Positions 1 to 10,934 are shown, counted from the first letter of the stretch. The stretch: 64,000 bases of DNA from Mastigias papua (GCA_964019165.1 OZ025279.1:5039602-5103601); one strand, 5' to 3'. Numbers and translations are program-made. Notes: a model not told the origin generated them from the letters alone.

Positions 1-190
1 ATTTTTGCAACTTTTTGTATTATATTTTTGCAACTTTTCGTATTATATATTTGCAACTTTTCGTATTATATATTTGCAACTTTTCGTTTTATATTTTTGC
101 AACTTTTCCTATTATATTTTTGCAACTTTTCGTATTATATATTCGAAACTCTTCGTATTATATAATCCACTTCGTATTATAAAATCTCAT
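1..190. repeat. 23-bp minisatellite
   Basis: The core GCAACTTTTCGTATTATAT recurs with a period of exactly 23 bp (GCAAC or its variant at 7, 30, 53, 76, 99, 122, 145), then degenerates to about 190-240. Seven clear copies are visible and the array probably runs off the left edge. The reading frame through it (TT/AT-rich) is not a gene. Confidence 0.9.
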
Positions 191-279
191 TTTCGTATCA
201 TAAAATTAGGTTATGTGTTAAAAAATTTATGTTCGTATTGTAAATAATAGATTCGTATTTTTTTCCCTTTTGGCGCGCC

Positions 280-3200
280 ATATACTTTACATACAAATAC
301 ACTCATACAAATACACACATACAATTACATATATAAACCTATGTACATACAAATGCATATAGTGTGGTCACTTTTGTGTGGATATGTAGTCCCCGCTGGA
401 TTTTCGTGTTAAAATCAAAACTTAAAGTTAATGTTATACTTTGAAACATGCTCTTTTTAGTGGTATTGGTCTTCGAATTTCTAAGCATAAGCTTTCCAGC
501 ATTTTGTGATTTCGAAGGTGCTGATCAAATCACCGACATTTCCAGTAAAGGGTTCCCAGTGGATGGAGAAAATAACTAAGGATAGCTATGAATTAAGCTG
601 TTTGGGATGTCAGTGCATTTAGAAGAAGATTGTCAACAATAATTCATACGAATTTGGGCAATTTTCAATTTCCTGCAAGTAAACTTCACTAAGTTAAACA
701 GTCAGACTTAAAATCCTTCGTCATTAGTGTCATCTGAATTGATTTCATCACCAATTTCATCATCAACTACCTTATCTGTATTTCCATCTTGATTATGGCA
801 GTCTCCACACAAACATGCTGGTGTGCAATTGAGATTGATTCGCACACAACTACATTGCCGTTTCTCGCATTTACCCTTACAGCCACACTTGATCAGCTCT
901 AGGAGTGCCTTCGGGGCTGGACTTCTTAGGCACATTATCGGTGTGATCAAGCCATCGTTATCTTCCCACCCATGACCAACAGCATATGGAACATTAATTT
1001 CAGGTGACTTGCAATTTTTCCAGATACAGCTAAGGTAATCTGATCACTGGATGTGAGGGATGAATGAGGATTTTGTTGGAGGCAGCTTTTCACTCTCTTT
1101 CCCGGTACGGAAGAGCTCCCATCGAAGTTTCTTCAATGAGGAACATTTGGTATTCGAAGAATATGCACTGCATACAAATTTCTCCAGGATTTCGATAAGT
1201 TTAGTGGTGGGGTCCTCCAATGATTCTCCCAAATATCCAAGGGCATCTAATATTTCATCGCTGTCATCCAAATCCAGAAATAATTTCATCCACTTTCTTT
1301 TTGTAATCCCTGAGAATTTGCCTCCCCAGTCCGAGCCTATGAATGCGTGCATTCCAAGGAGCACGTTACATTTTCTTGATCCCAAGTTTCTGCAGCATTC
1401 TTCAATATCAAGGACTCGGGAAGATTTTCCTCTACCAGCATGCATGTATAGCTTGCAAGGTGGTAATGAACTAAATATATACACCAACAAGACGTACACC
1501 AGTACGTCAGTATCCACTGTGAAGACATCAATACTGCAACCAGGCCTGGAATTAGCTGCATCAAGGCAATGCAATGGTATCAAAGTATCTACTTCTTCAT
1601 GGTCATGGTTTAGCATGGTTGCATCCATAAAATCAGGCCTATTGGTCTTTGCTTCAGAGCCAGCTACACATACTATCACCTTCTGATTCTTGGGTTGCTT
1701 ATGAGACAAAAGTGTAGTCATGCCGATGTTTGTTATGTCCATGTTGTCTGTTATTTAAAATTTTACAGGAGGGGTACCTTTGGCTCGCTTTGCTCGTGTT
1801 TGATCCTTTAAAGAGTTCTCCAAATATCGGTCAAAAAGTATTCTGACCTCGTTGTACGAACTTGCTTTCTTTTGCATTTTTCTTCCAAATAATTTTGCCA
1901 GATCTGAACATGTTTTACGCTACCGTCTTTCTTGAGCCTCTGAACCTCAACCATGCCATCGATAACTGCAACTTTTGAAACTTGGCTGTTATTTACGGGA
2001 ATAGTTATATCTGCTTGAATTTCCGTTGCTGACATTATTTCACTTCTATCCGTCGGAATGTTGAGAAGACCATCAGATTTGAACATTGATCTTGGTATGG
2101 CAGTAAACTCGTACTCTCCTATCGCTTCAGAGATATCTATGATCTCTGGTCTTGCTTTCAGTATCAAAATGAAGCGTGTTAACAATGATCTCTCCTCATT
2201 CAGCTCCACGACCTTCTTCTCCAGCTTACAATTGACTTTTTCTACCATTGTCTTTGAACATCTTCAGGTTTAGTTTCTTCATTGGATCCCAGAGAGATTG
2301 CTCAGACGTGAAAAGAAGTCGGTCATGCACGAACTTTTGATAGGCAGTTTGGCCTATGCTATCCCTTTCCGTAATATGCTCCCGAGAGGTCTCTGAAATA
2401 ACAGCGTTAGAGAACATGTTTATTAGTTCTGTTTGGTCACTAGAAAAGGTGTTATGGACATGATATGTTATTCCATCTTTTACTAAAGAAACATTCTCGA
2501 AAACTCATTTTTTGTGGGGCTTTATCGATTGGCAGTGCTCTTTTCTTCCTTTCATTTCAACAGAGCCATTCCAAACATCTTTAACAAGACGAGTGATTTC
2601 TGATGCTGTAAGCAGATATCTAGTCAGAGCTTTGTCATTCTGCGTTATTCCGATTATTCCTCCCATAACTTTATGGCTCCTGATTTCTTGCTCCAGAGCA
2701 TGGTCAACACCCAAGCCACAGAGGGATATGTTTGATTTGAATACCGACATATTTCCTTCCTCTAGCATCTTCTTTGTCTCAGGATCAGAAAACTCAAGGC
2801 TTGACTTCTCATCTAGGTAGTAGGGTGTCAGTCTGGCATACTTGTATAAATCGTGGGTAAAAAATAATTTCACTAGACTTTCGTAGCTTGCAAGATGTAA
2901 TTTTCAGCTTTCCACTCTAGACGCTTTGATAAAATTAAGAAGGAATGGCACTTGATTCATGTAGCTTACCAAGAAAAGAGTCTGTGGAGATTTCTGACTT
3001 TCTTCACTGTGTAAAGTTGTTCCAATTTTTAGATCTTCATATCTCTGATTAGCGTCTGCAAGCAAAGTTTCAACATCAACGTCATCATCTCTTGACTTCT
3101 TAATTGATCCATTGATACAGTCAATGATTTGATCATTCTTCATTGAAAGTTCTTCATCTTTTCCACTGAGACTGTCAAAGTGCAAATCTTTTAAAGCTAG

Positions 3201-4430
3201 CAAAGTTATAATATGAGCTTCAAGACCACGTTTGTAATTCTTCCCTGCCAGAAGCTGTCTCACACTGGCTGGTCCATATAGGCCCTTCTCTATCAATATC
3301 TGCTCTAAATCAGAGCCTTCGATGTACCTTCCCAAAGCCTTTAGCATAGCGAAAACAATATGCAATTCCCCCATCCAAAGAACAATGTTGTCGTTCATTT
3401 TTTTGGAACTTCTTATCTTGACTGCCCGTTCGTACAAATCTAGGTCTAATGTAATGATAGTTTTTCGGTTGGGACCGACAACAACAGCATTAATGTTCAT
3501 GGCCAGTTTCAAAGCCGTCAAGTGTCTCAGAATTAGTCCGCGGTGTTCTCAGTATCGGGCAACAAAACCAGTATATATTTGATATATTGTTTTGTTACAT
3601 AGTGAATGGAATCCTGCCCAAGTAACTGGGTATTCCTTTTCAACTGAAGCACTCAGTGGATCACCGCGTTCATGTGAATAGAGCATCCACAAGACATCTG
3701 TTTGCTCGGATTGGTGCAAAAAATCTGGATACCAAAGATGGGGGTAATTACATCGGATCAGACCACATCAGTACATGCAAATCATATGCTAAAAGATTGC
3801 ATGAGTTGTATACCTAAGATAACTATAAACTTAAAGCATGTCCGTAGGAGAGTCTTGTCTAACAAATAGGGCGTGGTCACCAATAAGGCGTGGTTGACAT
3901 GGTAGATCAACCTATCTTTACCAGTACGATTGGCAAAAGAACGTAAAGTAGTAAATTCTGTCCACTTCTAGGCAATAATATCAAATAAGCTTCATAAAAG
4001 CCACCACCTGCCGGATATAATTGTGTAATTCATATGCAAATAGTGGGCGGGGCCATTTTCCATGAAGGCGTGATCAAATAAATTGAAGACTTTCAGAAAA
4101 TCTTCATACAAAGTATTTACGCAACATAAGACGAAAAATCAATTTCAACACGACAATCCAGCGGGAAAACGCAAGGAACCACACTAATACAAATATATAC
4201 ATATAAATGCATACATACAAATATAAACATACAGATATATTTATACAAATACATAAATATAAATAGATCAATAAATATATACATACAACTACATACATAA
4301 AACTCCATATATACAAAACTGCATACAGATACATATCTACATAAAAACTACATACATAAAACTGCATACATAAAAATATATACATACACCTACAAACATA
4401 CACTACATACATACAACCACAACATCTGAC
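280..4430. mobile_element. Candidate mobile element enclosing a decayed gene
   Basis: A short inverted repeat brackets the decayed minus-strand gene at 708-3722. The left side at about 363-445 (GTGTGGT, then CCCGCTGGATTTTCGTGTT) matches the reverse complement of about 4120-4187 (GTGTGGT, then CCCGCTGGATTGTCGTGTT) at roughly 70-75%. Outside each lies an ACATACAAATA-type simple array (285-360 and 4185-4430). The arrays run the same way on both sides, so only the inner part is truly inverted. No target duplication is visible. The mobile-element reading is an inference from structure plus the wide repetition of this gene family in invertebrate genomes. Confidence 0.45.
708..3722 (-). pseudogene. 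Decayed multi-domain protein of a repeated invertebrate family (PIN-like region, cysteine-rich tail)
   Basis: Homology-like coding runs from about 3722 down to 708 in several frames. In order: an N-terminal part (3722-2904, with LYSHERGDPLSASVEKEYPV near the start) crossed by an in-frame TGA at 3549-3551; a segment at 2873-2505; pieces at 2417-2226 and 2248-1865; a frameshift near 1865; an in-frame TAA at 1755-1757; an open stretch 1742-1044 with HEEVDTLIPLH, VDTDVLV and GSDWGGKFSG, an acidic spacing that recalls PIN/FEN-like nucleases; an in-frame TGA at 1044-1046; and a tail at 950-708 with a Cys-rich block (CGCKGKCEKRQCSC ... CLCGDC). I recognise this as a protein family found in many copies in cnidarian, mollusc and arthropod genomes. 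It has no established function that I know. At least three stops and two frameshifts show that this copy is dead. Confidence 0.7.
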
Positions 4431-4432
4431 CT
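4150..4432. repeat. ACATACAAATA-type simple repeat
   Basis: A degenerate array of ATACATACA, ACATAAA and TACAAATA units. A shorter version lies at 285-360, outside the matching inverted repeat. Frames reading Tyr/Ile/Cys repeats here are artefacts. Confidence 0.8.
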
Positions 4433-4744
4433 ACAAAGTTAATTTACACAATAAAACAATGAATAGCAAATTTTACAGTAGAGGACTCAAGCTCTTGATG
4501 GTTCTTTAGAATTCGGCATGGGAGAATGGTTGCTTTTCTTCATCAAAAAAGGTGTTCTAAAGCAGGCTCCTCTAACAGATAAACTCTAAAACAACATTAT
4601 GTCATTCTTGCTATAAATTAATACCCTTCCTTTAACAGTGATCATTTTCATGTTATGTAGATCAGATAATAATAAGATTTCCATACTCTCATGCAACAAA
4701 TCATATGAAAAGCAGTAAAATGGTATATAAGTGATATATCATAC
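4430..4744. other. Intronic sequence downstream of the V-ATPase exon
   Basis: No gene, repeat or further exon recognised. By strand and position it belongs to the intron that follows the exon at 4745-4828. Confidence 0.5.
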
Positions 4745-4828
4745 CATGCAGCTCCAACAACTGAGAGTGAGATAGAGAGGCCAACTCCTACTGCAGCCCA
4801 CATATATGGAGATGTACTACCAAGAAAC
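4745..4828 (-). CDS. ATP6V0B: V-type proton ATPase V0 subunit c'' (21-kDa proteolipid), internal exon
   Basis: An 84-bp exon reading, after the first split codon, [16 protein letters not shown] followed by [11 protein letters not shown] and the first two bases of a Trp codon. This is the highly conserved stretch of the V-ATPase V0 c'' proteolipid, a membrane ring subunit that carries protons across vacuolar and lysosomal membranes. Splice sites fit: an acceptor TTTTTCTATAG before 4828 and a donor GTATGA starting at 4744. Both exon ends are phase 2 and the flanking codons are Trp, as in the family. The next exon (family expectation GIYITGSSIIGGG) is not visible at lower coordinates, so it should lie left of the window. 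The exon is too short for ORF callers. A candidate first exon is at 53445-53520. Confidence 0.9.
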
Positions 4829-5206
4829 CTATAGAAAAATTGTATATGTGACTAAAGAACTGATATCAACATCTCCTTTTAAACTTCCTACAATAGCAAA
4901 ATGCCCATTGGTGCATAAAGGACAACTCAGTGATGCTTTTCCAAATTCTTTCATCCGACACAATCCTCTCACAATCATCATCTTTTGTTTGGAGAGATTT
5001 GGAGAAACTGCACAGTGAGGCACTACCTCTGACGTCAAACAAATCTTTTGAGATCAGTGGCCACTAAACCTCAGGGTGAAAATGAGTACTACATGACTTT
5101 AGGTGTACCTGCTTAGGAGCAAGAGTTACCATCTAAATCAAGAAGACACCTGAGAAAAAGGGCTAAAAGGTAAATAACTATGGAAGTGTATGAGGGATGC
5201 TCAATG
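4829..5206. other. Unassigned intronic sequence
   Basis: The two short overlapping reading frames here show no recognisable domain. A pyrimidine-rich acceptor-like site lies at about 5150-5165 on the minus strand, but the enclosed short exon would contain a stop, so it was not called. Confidence 0.4.
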
Positions 5207-5872
5207 CAGGCCTTGTCATTTAGCGCAAGCGATCGCACGCGCACGCGCCCGCACACGAGCAAACCAAATTGCGTGTGCGATGGGTCACACACGCAAACAG
5301 ATTTATTGAGAGCTCATTGAAACGCCAATTCCAATTTTTCCATTTTCGAAGCTTTTTGGCTTTTAGCTTTTCCCCATAAGTTACATGATAACATGCTGAC
5401 CACACTTATCATCACTTATTTCTGACTTTCGAGTGCAGTGTTTAGCGCTTGAATTAGAACCACTTTGCAAAATTGCTTTATTGTCAATCAAACTAGCAAT
5501 TACAGGTTAAAAGGATACTGATGGTGATTCTATGGGCAGCACGGGCATTTTTGCAATTGATGTGGATGGTAAAGATTTTGAGGATGATTCTTATGATGAT
5601 TCAAGTGATAGTTATGATGATAATTTTTATCCCATTGACTAGCCGGATGATGAAGAAGTGTTTTAAGTTTAAAACCTACACAAGTTTCTTTTTCTATAAA
5701 AAATGTTTTTTCGATAAATCTTACTTCTATTGCATGTTTTTCCTCTTTTGCATTGTTTCTTGATCCCCTTTGTCCCTAAGTAGAAATTTTCCTACAAGTG
5801 TGATCGCACACGCAAGTTCATTTGCGTGTGCTAATTACTGCACGCGCGGTATTTTCCTCATGACAAAGCCTG
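5207..5872. mobile_element. 666-bp MITE-like element with GC-rich terminal inverted repeats
   Basis: The ends are CAGGCCTTGTCAT (5207) and the complement of CAGGCTTTGTCAT (ending 5872). Inside them both arms carry matched GCACACG / TTGCGTGTGCGAT blocks rich in CG (5230-5285 and 5800-5850), unlike the AT-rich surroundings. The interior has a short acidic frame (5525-5641, DDSYDDSSDSYDD) ended by a stop, perhaps a transposase leftover. No convincing target-site duplication is seen. It abuts the broken pogo-like transposase that starts at 5874. Confidence 0.7.
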
Positions 5873-5873
5873 T

Positions 5874-6651
5874 CACTGTACACGGTGTTTGGTGCTTGTT
5901 TGCGGGTCAGCTTCTGGTGTTTACCTCCCACCTCTGATTGTTTATAAAAGCCAGTACCTATATGTATCATGGTGTGAAAATGGATCTGGCGATGTAAGAT
6001 ACTGTGCTACACCAAGTGGTTGGATGAGCGATACATTATTTGTTTGATGGCCATGGTTCACACCTCACTTTTGAGACAGTCAGATGTGCTGTAGATCATA
6101 ATAATATGCATACCTCTAGCACAAATCCAGCACCCCAGCCTTTTGATTTAGGGGTTTTCAAGTCATTGAAGAACAGATAGCGGAAACTTTTGTGAAGGTT
6201 TTATCAGGAAACTAGGATGCGGAATGTTGAGCAAGTATAGCTATGGGATACTAAGTCACCTCAGCATCTAGTCAATGGTTGTAGAGGAGCAGGAATTTGG
6301 CCTCACGATCGCTCATTTGCAAGTGTTGAGAAATGTGTTAGTGATGTGGAGCTTCAAGAGTATGATAAAACAGCACCATAACCAGAATCCCCTTACAAAT
6401 TTCTGCATAATACAATTCTAAAGGTGATTGCACCACCACAGGCAATCGAAACACAAGAAGCAGTGGCTAATGCAAAAAAGAAGCGAAAGAGAGTCCAAAC
6501 AGTAGAAGTACTAACAACTCCATCATCATTACAACACTTGAGAGATGAGGCTGAAGCTAGAGTAGTAAAAAAGCCCAAAAAGAATTATTCTTCACAGAAA
6601 CCAAGGAGATTCCATTTTGGGAGGGAAAATTTATCCGAAGGACTTTATTAG
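5874..6651 (+). pseudogene. pogo/Tigger-like DDE transposase, 3' part, broken
   Basis: Plus-strand reading gives, across stops, SASGVYLPPLIVYK, GWMSDTLFV, FDGHGSHLTFETV, APQPFDLGVFKSLKN, FYQETRMRNVE, HLVNGCRGAGIWPHDRS and a basic C-terminal tail that is open at 6424-6651. This order and these motifs (F-DGHGSH, PQPFDLGVFK, GAGIWP) are those of the DDE domain of pogo/Tigger/jerky-type transposases, which cut and paste elements at TA sites. The N-terminal DNA-binding half is missing, and stops and shifts occur near 5986, 6040 and 6180-6230. The break coincides with the right end of the 666-bp element, which suggests that the MITE inserted here or that the two were joined by deletion. Confidence 0.75.
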
Positions 6652-6702
6652 TTAATATTATATAGCTAATTATGCATTATGGACTGTGTTTTTCAATGTT
6701 TT

Positions 6703-6895
<193 letters not shown>

Positions 6896-6966
6896 ATATT
6901 ACCAAAGTTTCTCAGCAGTAATATATTAGAAATACACCTTAGGAAAACGACAATTGCTTTCAATTT

Positions 6967-7008
6967 GTAAAACATGTTTCGATTGCTTCGACAACCATCT
7001 TCAGTTAC
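6967..7008 (-). ncRNA. Hammerhead ribozyme motif, inverted PLE1 pLTR copy
   Basis: On the minus strand: GTAA, CTGAAGA, a stem II of GGTTG/CAATC, GAA, ACATGT, T, TTAC. It is the mirror copy of the motif at 8510-8551. Stem I is GTAA/TTAC. Confidence 0.75.
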
Positions 7009-7135
7009 AGAATAAGCATATTACATGGTGCAAACGATATAAAGGCAAGTGATTACTCCCTAGGGGTCTTACAACAAAAACTATTCCATTGAGATAGAAT
7101 GCGTCGGTGCTTAAAATTTTCTCTTTTTAAAGACC

Positions 7136-8227
7136 CATTTTCTCTTTAACGGCAGCACTTATGATCAGGTAGATGGCGTCTCAATGGGATCACCGCTTGC
7201 ACCGGTCCTAGCTAACCTTTTCATGGGTCATCACGAAAAGATTTGGCTTGAAAACTTTGTTAACTCTAAGGTTCTCTTCTATCGCAGATATGTTGACGAT
7301 ACTTTTTGCCTCTTCAATTCTGAACATGATGCTCTGTCATTCTTTAATTTCCTCAATAAACAACACCCTAATATAACATTTTCCATGGAAAAGGAAGCTA
7401 GCAACAGACTAGCTTTCTTGGATGTTCTGGTTGACAATACTGCATCTTCTCCTACAACATCTGTCTATCACAACACCACTTATACTGGACTTCTCACTAA
7501 CTTTTTCAGTTTCTCCTCGCACTCCTATAAGGTTGGGTTGGTTAAAACTCTAGTAGATAGAACATATAAAATTAATAATACATGGCAAGGATTTCATAAG
7601 GACATCGAAAATCTCATTATTACTCTTAAGAGAAATATGTTCCCATCCAAAATTATTGATCGAGTCATTAAACAATATCTGAACAACACTTCTCTAGCCT
7701 CAACCCCTTTTGTCAAATCTAATACCGGATCGTCTACTGAATCTGTAGCTACTGCTACCTTAAATTTCAAATTGCCCTACTTAAACATCTCCTCATTTGC
7801 CCAAAGAAAAGTCAGATCTATACTCAAAGCTTATTGTTCTAATTTAGATATACGATTGGTCTTCTCATCCTATAAACTCAGCAACATGTTTTCTAGCAAA
7901 GATCCCATCCCTAAATCACTGCGCTCACGTGTAGTGTACAAACTCTGTTGTACGGGATGTAATTCCGTATACGTTGGCGAGACATGCCGACATTTCTCTA
8001 CTCGTGTTCGTGAGCATATATCACGGGATAAAAGCTCGCATATTTACAAACACCTCCTCTCATCTTCCAGTTGTCGTAAAAAACTTATAAGCGAAGACTC
8101 TTTTACCATCCTAGATACTGCCACAAGCAGTTATCAACTCAAAATTAAGGAAGCTCTACACATTAGCTGGCCCAAACCTGATCTTAATTCCCAACTAACA
8201 CATAGCACCTTAACATTAAGCATCTAG
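7136..8227 (+). CDS. Penelope-like reverse transcriptase (C-terminal half) with GIY-YIG endonuclease, 5' truncated
   Basis: The frame is open from about 7136 (LFNGSTYDQVDGVSMGSPLA) with no start codon of its own; the ATG at 7184 is internal. It keeps the RT palm with YVDDTF and FLDVLVD, the thumb, and a C-terminal GIY-YIG endonuclease (VVYKLCC...VYVGETCRHFSTRVREH). These enzymes nick DNA and prime reverse transcription at the cut. The frame has no stop down to the TAG at 8225-8227, so the insertion is relatively young. The RT N-terminal half is absent because the element was truncated when it joined the inverted arm at about 7112-7135. The closest relative in the window is PLE2. Confidence 0.88.
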   Translation, partial: HFLFNGSTYDQVDGVSMGSPLAPVLANLFMGHHEKIWLENFVNSKVLFYRRYVDDTFCLFNSEHDALSFFNFLNKQHPNITFSMEKEASNRLAFLDVLVDNTASSPTTSVYHNTTYTGLLTNFFSFSSHSYKVGLVKTLVDRTYKINNTWQGFHKDIENLIITLKRNMFPSKIIDRVIKQYLNNTSLASTPFVKSNTGSSTESVATATLNFKLPYLNISSFAQRKVRSILKAYCSNLDIRLVFSSYKLSNMFSSKDPIPKSLRSRVVYKLCCTGCNSVYVGETCRHFSTRVREHISRDKSSHIYKHLLSSSSCRKKLISEDSFTILDTATSSYQLKIKEALHISWPKPDLNSQLTHSTLTLSI

Positions 8228-8509
8228 TTTGTTTGTTTGTTTGTCTCTTTTTTGTTTTTTTCATATATCTACTGCCTATTCATTTGCTCCTACTCTAATT
8301 GTCCCATATCCCCAGGTATTTCCCTTTGTTATCATACTACAGCCCGCATTCTAAGCACTTGGCACCCATTGGTATTATCATAGGATATATTATAACCCTC
8401 ATTTTAAGCACCGACGCATTCTATCTCAATGGAATAGTTTTTGTTGTAAGACCCCTAGGGAGTAATCACTTGCCTTTATATCGTTTGCACCATGTAATAT
8501 GCTTATTCT

Positions 8510-8551
8510 GTAACTGAAGATGGTTGTCGAAGCAATCGAAACATGTTTTAC
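8510..8551 (+). ncRNA. Hammerhead ribozyme motif, PLE1 3' pLTR
   Basis: GTAA, CTGAAGA (CUGANGA core), stem II GGTTG/CAATC with one unpaired T before it, GAA, self-complementary ACATGT as stem III, cleavage position T, then TTAC closing stem I. Minimal hammerheads of this type are known in PLE terminal repeats and are thought to act as dimers. Confidence 0.8.
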
Positions 8552-8591
8552 AAATTGAAAGCAATTGTCGTTTTCCTAAGGTGTATTTCTA

Positions 8592-8595
<4 letters not shown>

Positions 8596-8681
<86 letters not shown>
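8596..8681. repeat. (TA)n tract
   Basis: Dinucleotide repeat joining the 3' end of PLE1 directly to the truncated 5' end of PLE2. Confidence 0.95.
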
Positions 8682-8683
<2 letters not shown>

Positions 8684-8688
8684 CATCA

Positions 8689-10558
8689 AAGGCATTAGTG
8701 ACATATTAAATGATAGCCATAAATTCAAGGAACTTACTGTTGACCCTACTATAAACAGGGAGGATAAGCTACAACGTTTTCTTCGGGAACTTAAAAAGAA
8801 AGGTAAAATTGATGCAGAAATATATAATAACGTATACCCATCAGGCTCACAACCTGCGCTTATCTATGGTCTTCCTAAAATGCACAAGATTAAGTCTTCA
8901 ATTGACATACCACCATTTCGACCCATTGTATCCTCCATCAATACCTATAATTATCATCTAGCTAAATATCTTTGCACTCTTCTCCAACCTCATTTACCTA
9001 CCACATATACTATTTCTGACACTTTTTGTTTTGTCCGAGAACTCGGCACTATCAATCTTTCTAATAAATTCATGGTTTCTTTTGATGTTGCTAGCCTATT
9101 TACTAATATTCCCCTCAAGGAATCTATTGATCTCGCAGTTTCTTACATTACAGAAGGAAACGCTAGTCTCAGGTTCTCCAAAACTGAACTTACTAAATTG
9201 TTTTCAATTGCTACTTCGCAAACACATTTTCTTTTTAATGGAAAGGTGTTTGACCAAATAGATGGTGTTGCCATGGGCTCTCCACTTGCACCTGTGTTGG
9301 CTAATCTCTTCTTAGGACATTATGAAAATATCTGGCTTAACAAGTATCATGGTCCTTCTGTTCTTTTCTATCGATATTATGTTGATGACACATTTTGTGT
9401 GTTCAACACTAAAAATGATGCTTTATCCTTTTATGAATTCCTTAACACACAGCATCCCAATATCAATTTTATGATGGAAAAGCAAGTTAATAAGATTTTG
9501 GCTTTCCTTGATGTCTGCATTGATAATAACGATCCGTCTTGTATCAAAACTTCAATGTATCATAAAAAGACTTTCACTGGATTACTTACTAACTTCTTCA
9601 GCTTTACTTCTTTTTCGTACAAACAATCACTGCCAAAAGTCCTTGGAACACCTTTTGACTGCAGCAGTTTATGTGACAATTATGAGACTCCGGTGAAGCA
9701 CAACGGATTACGCCCATCTATCCCCCAGAACAATGTTGAATTGATGGTTGAGTTAGCTGACAGTTGTGTGAAAGCAATTTGACTTACTTACTGTGTATAA
9801 AACCTGCATAAATCAACATTGTTTTCAAGGGGAGAGGGGACCGCTCACCAGCAAGGTCAAAAAATACAGTAAGTGTTCCAAGACTTTTGGCATTGATTGA
9901 AGTTGGATTTATTCGCACTTTTGTGAATAGAGCTTACAAAATCAACACCTCTCTTCTTTCTTTTAATAAGGATGTCAAAAAGATGACACATATATTTAAA
10001 AAGAATCAATTTCCTGAACACTTAATAAATACAGTAGTTAGTACATATCTTGATAAAAATAATACTTCTGCATTATCTGATAACAATGACACATTCTAAT
10101 TAAGGCTACCATATCCTCCCTTTTCCAATTTTGCTCAACGAAAACTCCGTGCATTGATCAAAACATATTGCGATAATTTAAAGATTAAACTAGTATTTTC
10201 TTCCTTTAAGATTAAAAACTTAATCAGGGTAACAGACTTTGTGCCTAGATCGCTACGTTCTTGTGTTGTCTATAAATTTACTTGTGCGGAATGCAATTCC
10301 GTACATGTTGGTGAAACATCCCGACACATATCAACTCGTGTTCGTGAGCATCATTTTTCAGATAAGAATTCTCAAATATTTAAACATCTCCAAACTTCTG
10401 ATGCCTGTACAAATGCTGGTAATGAGACCTGTTTTAAAGTTATAGATTCAGCTAGAACACACTATCAGCTGAAGATTACAGAGGCTCTGCATATTTTGTG
10501 GGAGGGACCCAGCCTTAATAATCAGGTTCAGCACTATAATTTCTCATTAGCTTCCTAA
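8689..10558 (+). pseudogene. Penelope-like RT + GIY-YIG, split by a MITE and one stop
   Basis: The frame is open from about 8689 (YIKGISDILN) through YGLPKMHK, the RT fingers (FDVASLFTNIPL), GVAMGSPLAP, YVDDTF and FLDVCID to SFSYK at 9623. There a 276-bp MITE interrupts it. Coding resumes at 9902 in the matching frame (GFIRTFVNRAYKIN); deleting the MITE gives exactly the Ser-Tyr-Lys-Val-Gly joint seen in PLE1. One TAA at 10097-10099 follows, after which the frame continues to the GIY-YIG domain (VVYKFTC...VHVGETSRHISTRVREH) ending at 10558. The canonical Tyr of YVG is His here. Few lesions, so recently active and then disabled. Confidence 0.85.
9624..9899. mobile_element. 276-bp MITE inside PLE2
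   Basis: Terminal inverted repeats: CAATCACTGCCAAAAGTC at the left and the complement of CAATCAATGCCAAAAGTC at the right. The part GCCAAAAGT..TTGGAACA also ends the 280-bp MITE copies at 12841 and 16754, so the families are related. It is flanked by AA on both sides, a possible 2-bp duplication. There is no coding inside. Confidence 0.85.
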
Positions 10559-10664
10559 CTCTTGTGTAACGGTTCTTGTTCTCTTCTTTTTTCGAATAGT
10601 TTTTTCGTTTGATTTTCCATTGACTTTACAACGTAAGTTCTATTAGTATTCATTGTTAATTTCA

Positions 10665-10706
10665 GTAACTGAAGATGGATTTGAGTAAATCCGAAACATG
10701 TCTTAC
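10665..10706 (+). ncRNA. Hammerhead ribozyme motif, PLE2 pLTR
   Basis: GTAA, CTGAAGA, unpaired T, stem II GGATTT/AAATCC with a GAGT loop, GAA, ACATGT stem III, C at the cleavage position (a canonical GUC), TTAC. All stem II pairs are Watson-Crick. Confidence 0.85.
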
Positions 10707-10755
10707 ACATTGAACTCAATTGTCGTGTTTTTTCGCATCATTTCTGATTTATATA

Positions 10756-10786
10756 TTTATTATTTATATATATATACATATATATG

Positions 10787-10837
<51 letters not shown>

Positions 10838-10840
10838 ACA

Positions 10841-10934
<94 letters not shown>
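10756..10934. repeat. (TA)n tract with GTATATAC interruptions
   Basis: Dinucleotide repeat between PLE2 and PLE3. Its left part carries regular TATGTATA substitutions. Confidence 0.95.

Larger units (their letters stand above)
6905..8595 (+). mobile_element. PLE1: 5'-truncated Penelope-like element with inverted 5' pLTR
   Basis: The left arm at about 6905-7112 is the reverse complement of about 8405-8595, at high identity (for example the segment containing AAGCACCGACGCATTCTATC). Between them lies a truncated RT plus GIY-YIG gene. An inverted partial terminal repeat in front of a truncated body is a known PLE arrangement. Both sides meet (TA)n tracts. Confidence 0.85.
8686..10755 (+). mobile_element. 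PLE2: Penelope-like element interrupted by a MITE
   Basis: The body starts in the middle of coding sequence straight after a (TA)n tract and ends with a hammerhead-bearing pLTR before the next tract at about 10755. A 276-bp MITE sits inside it at 9624-9899. Same lineage as PLE1. Confidence 0.85.

Noticed and set aside
1060..1686. 208-codon plus-strand frame opposite the decayed PIN-like gene
   Set aside because: Shadow of the minus-strand coding text, which carries the recognisable motifs.
4104..4412. Tyr/Cys/Ile-rich minus-strand frames
   Set aside because: Readings of the ACATACAAATA simple array.
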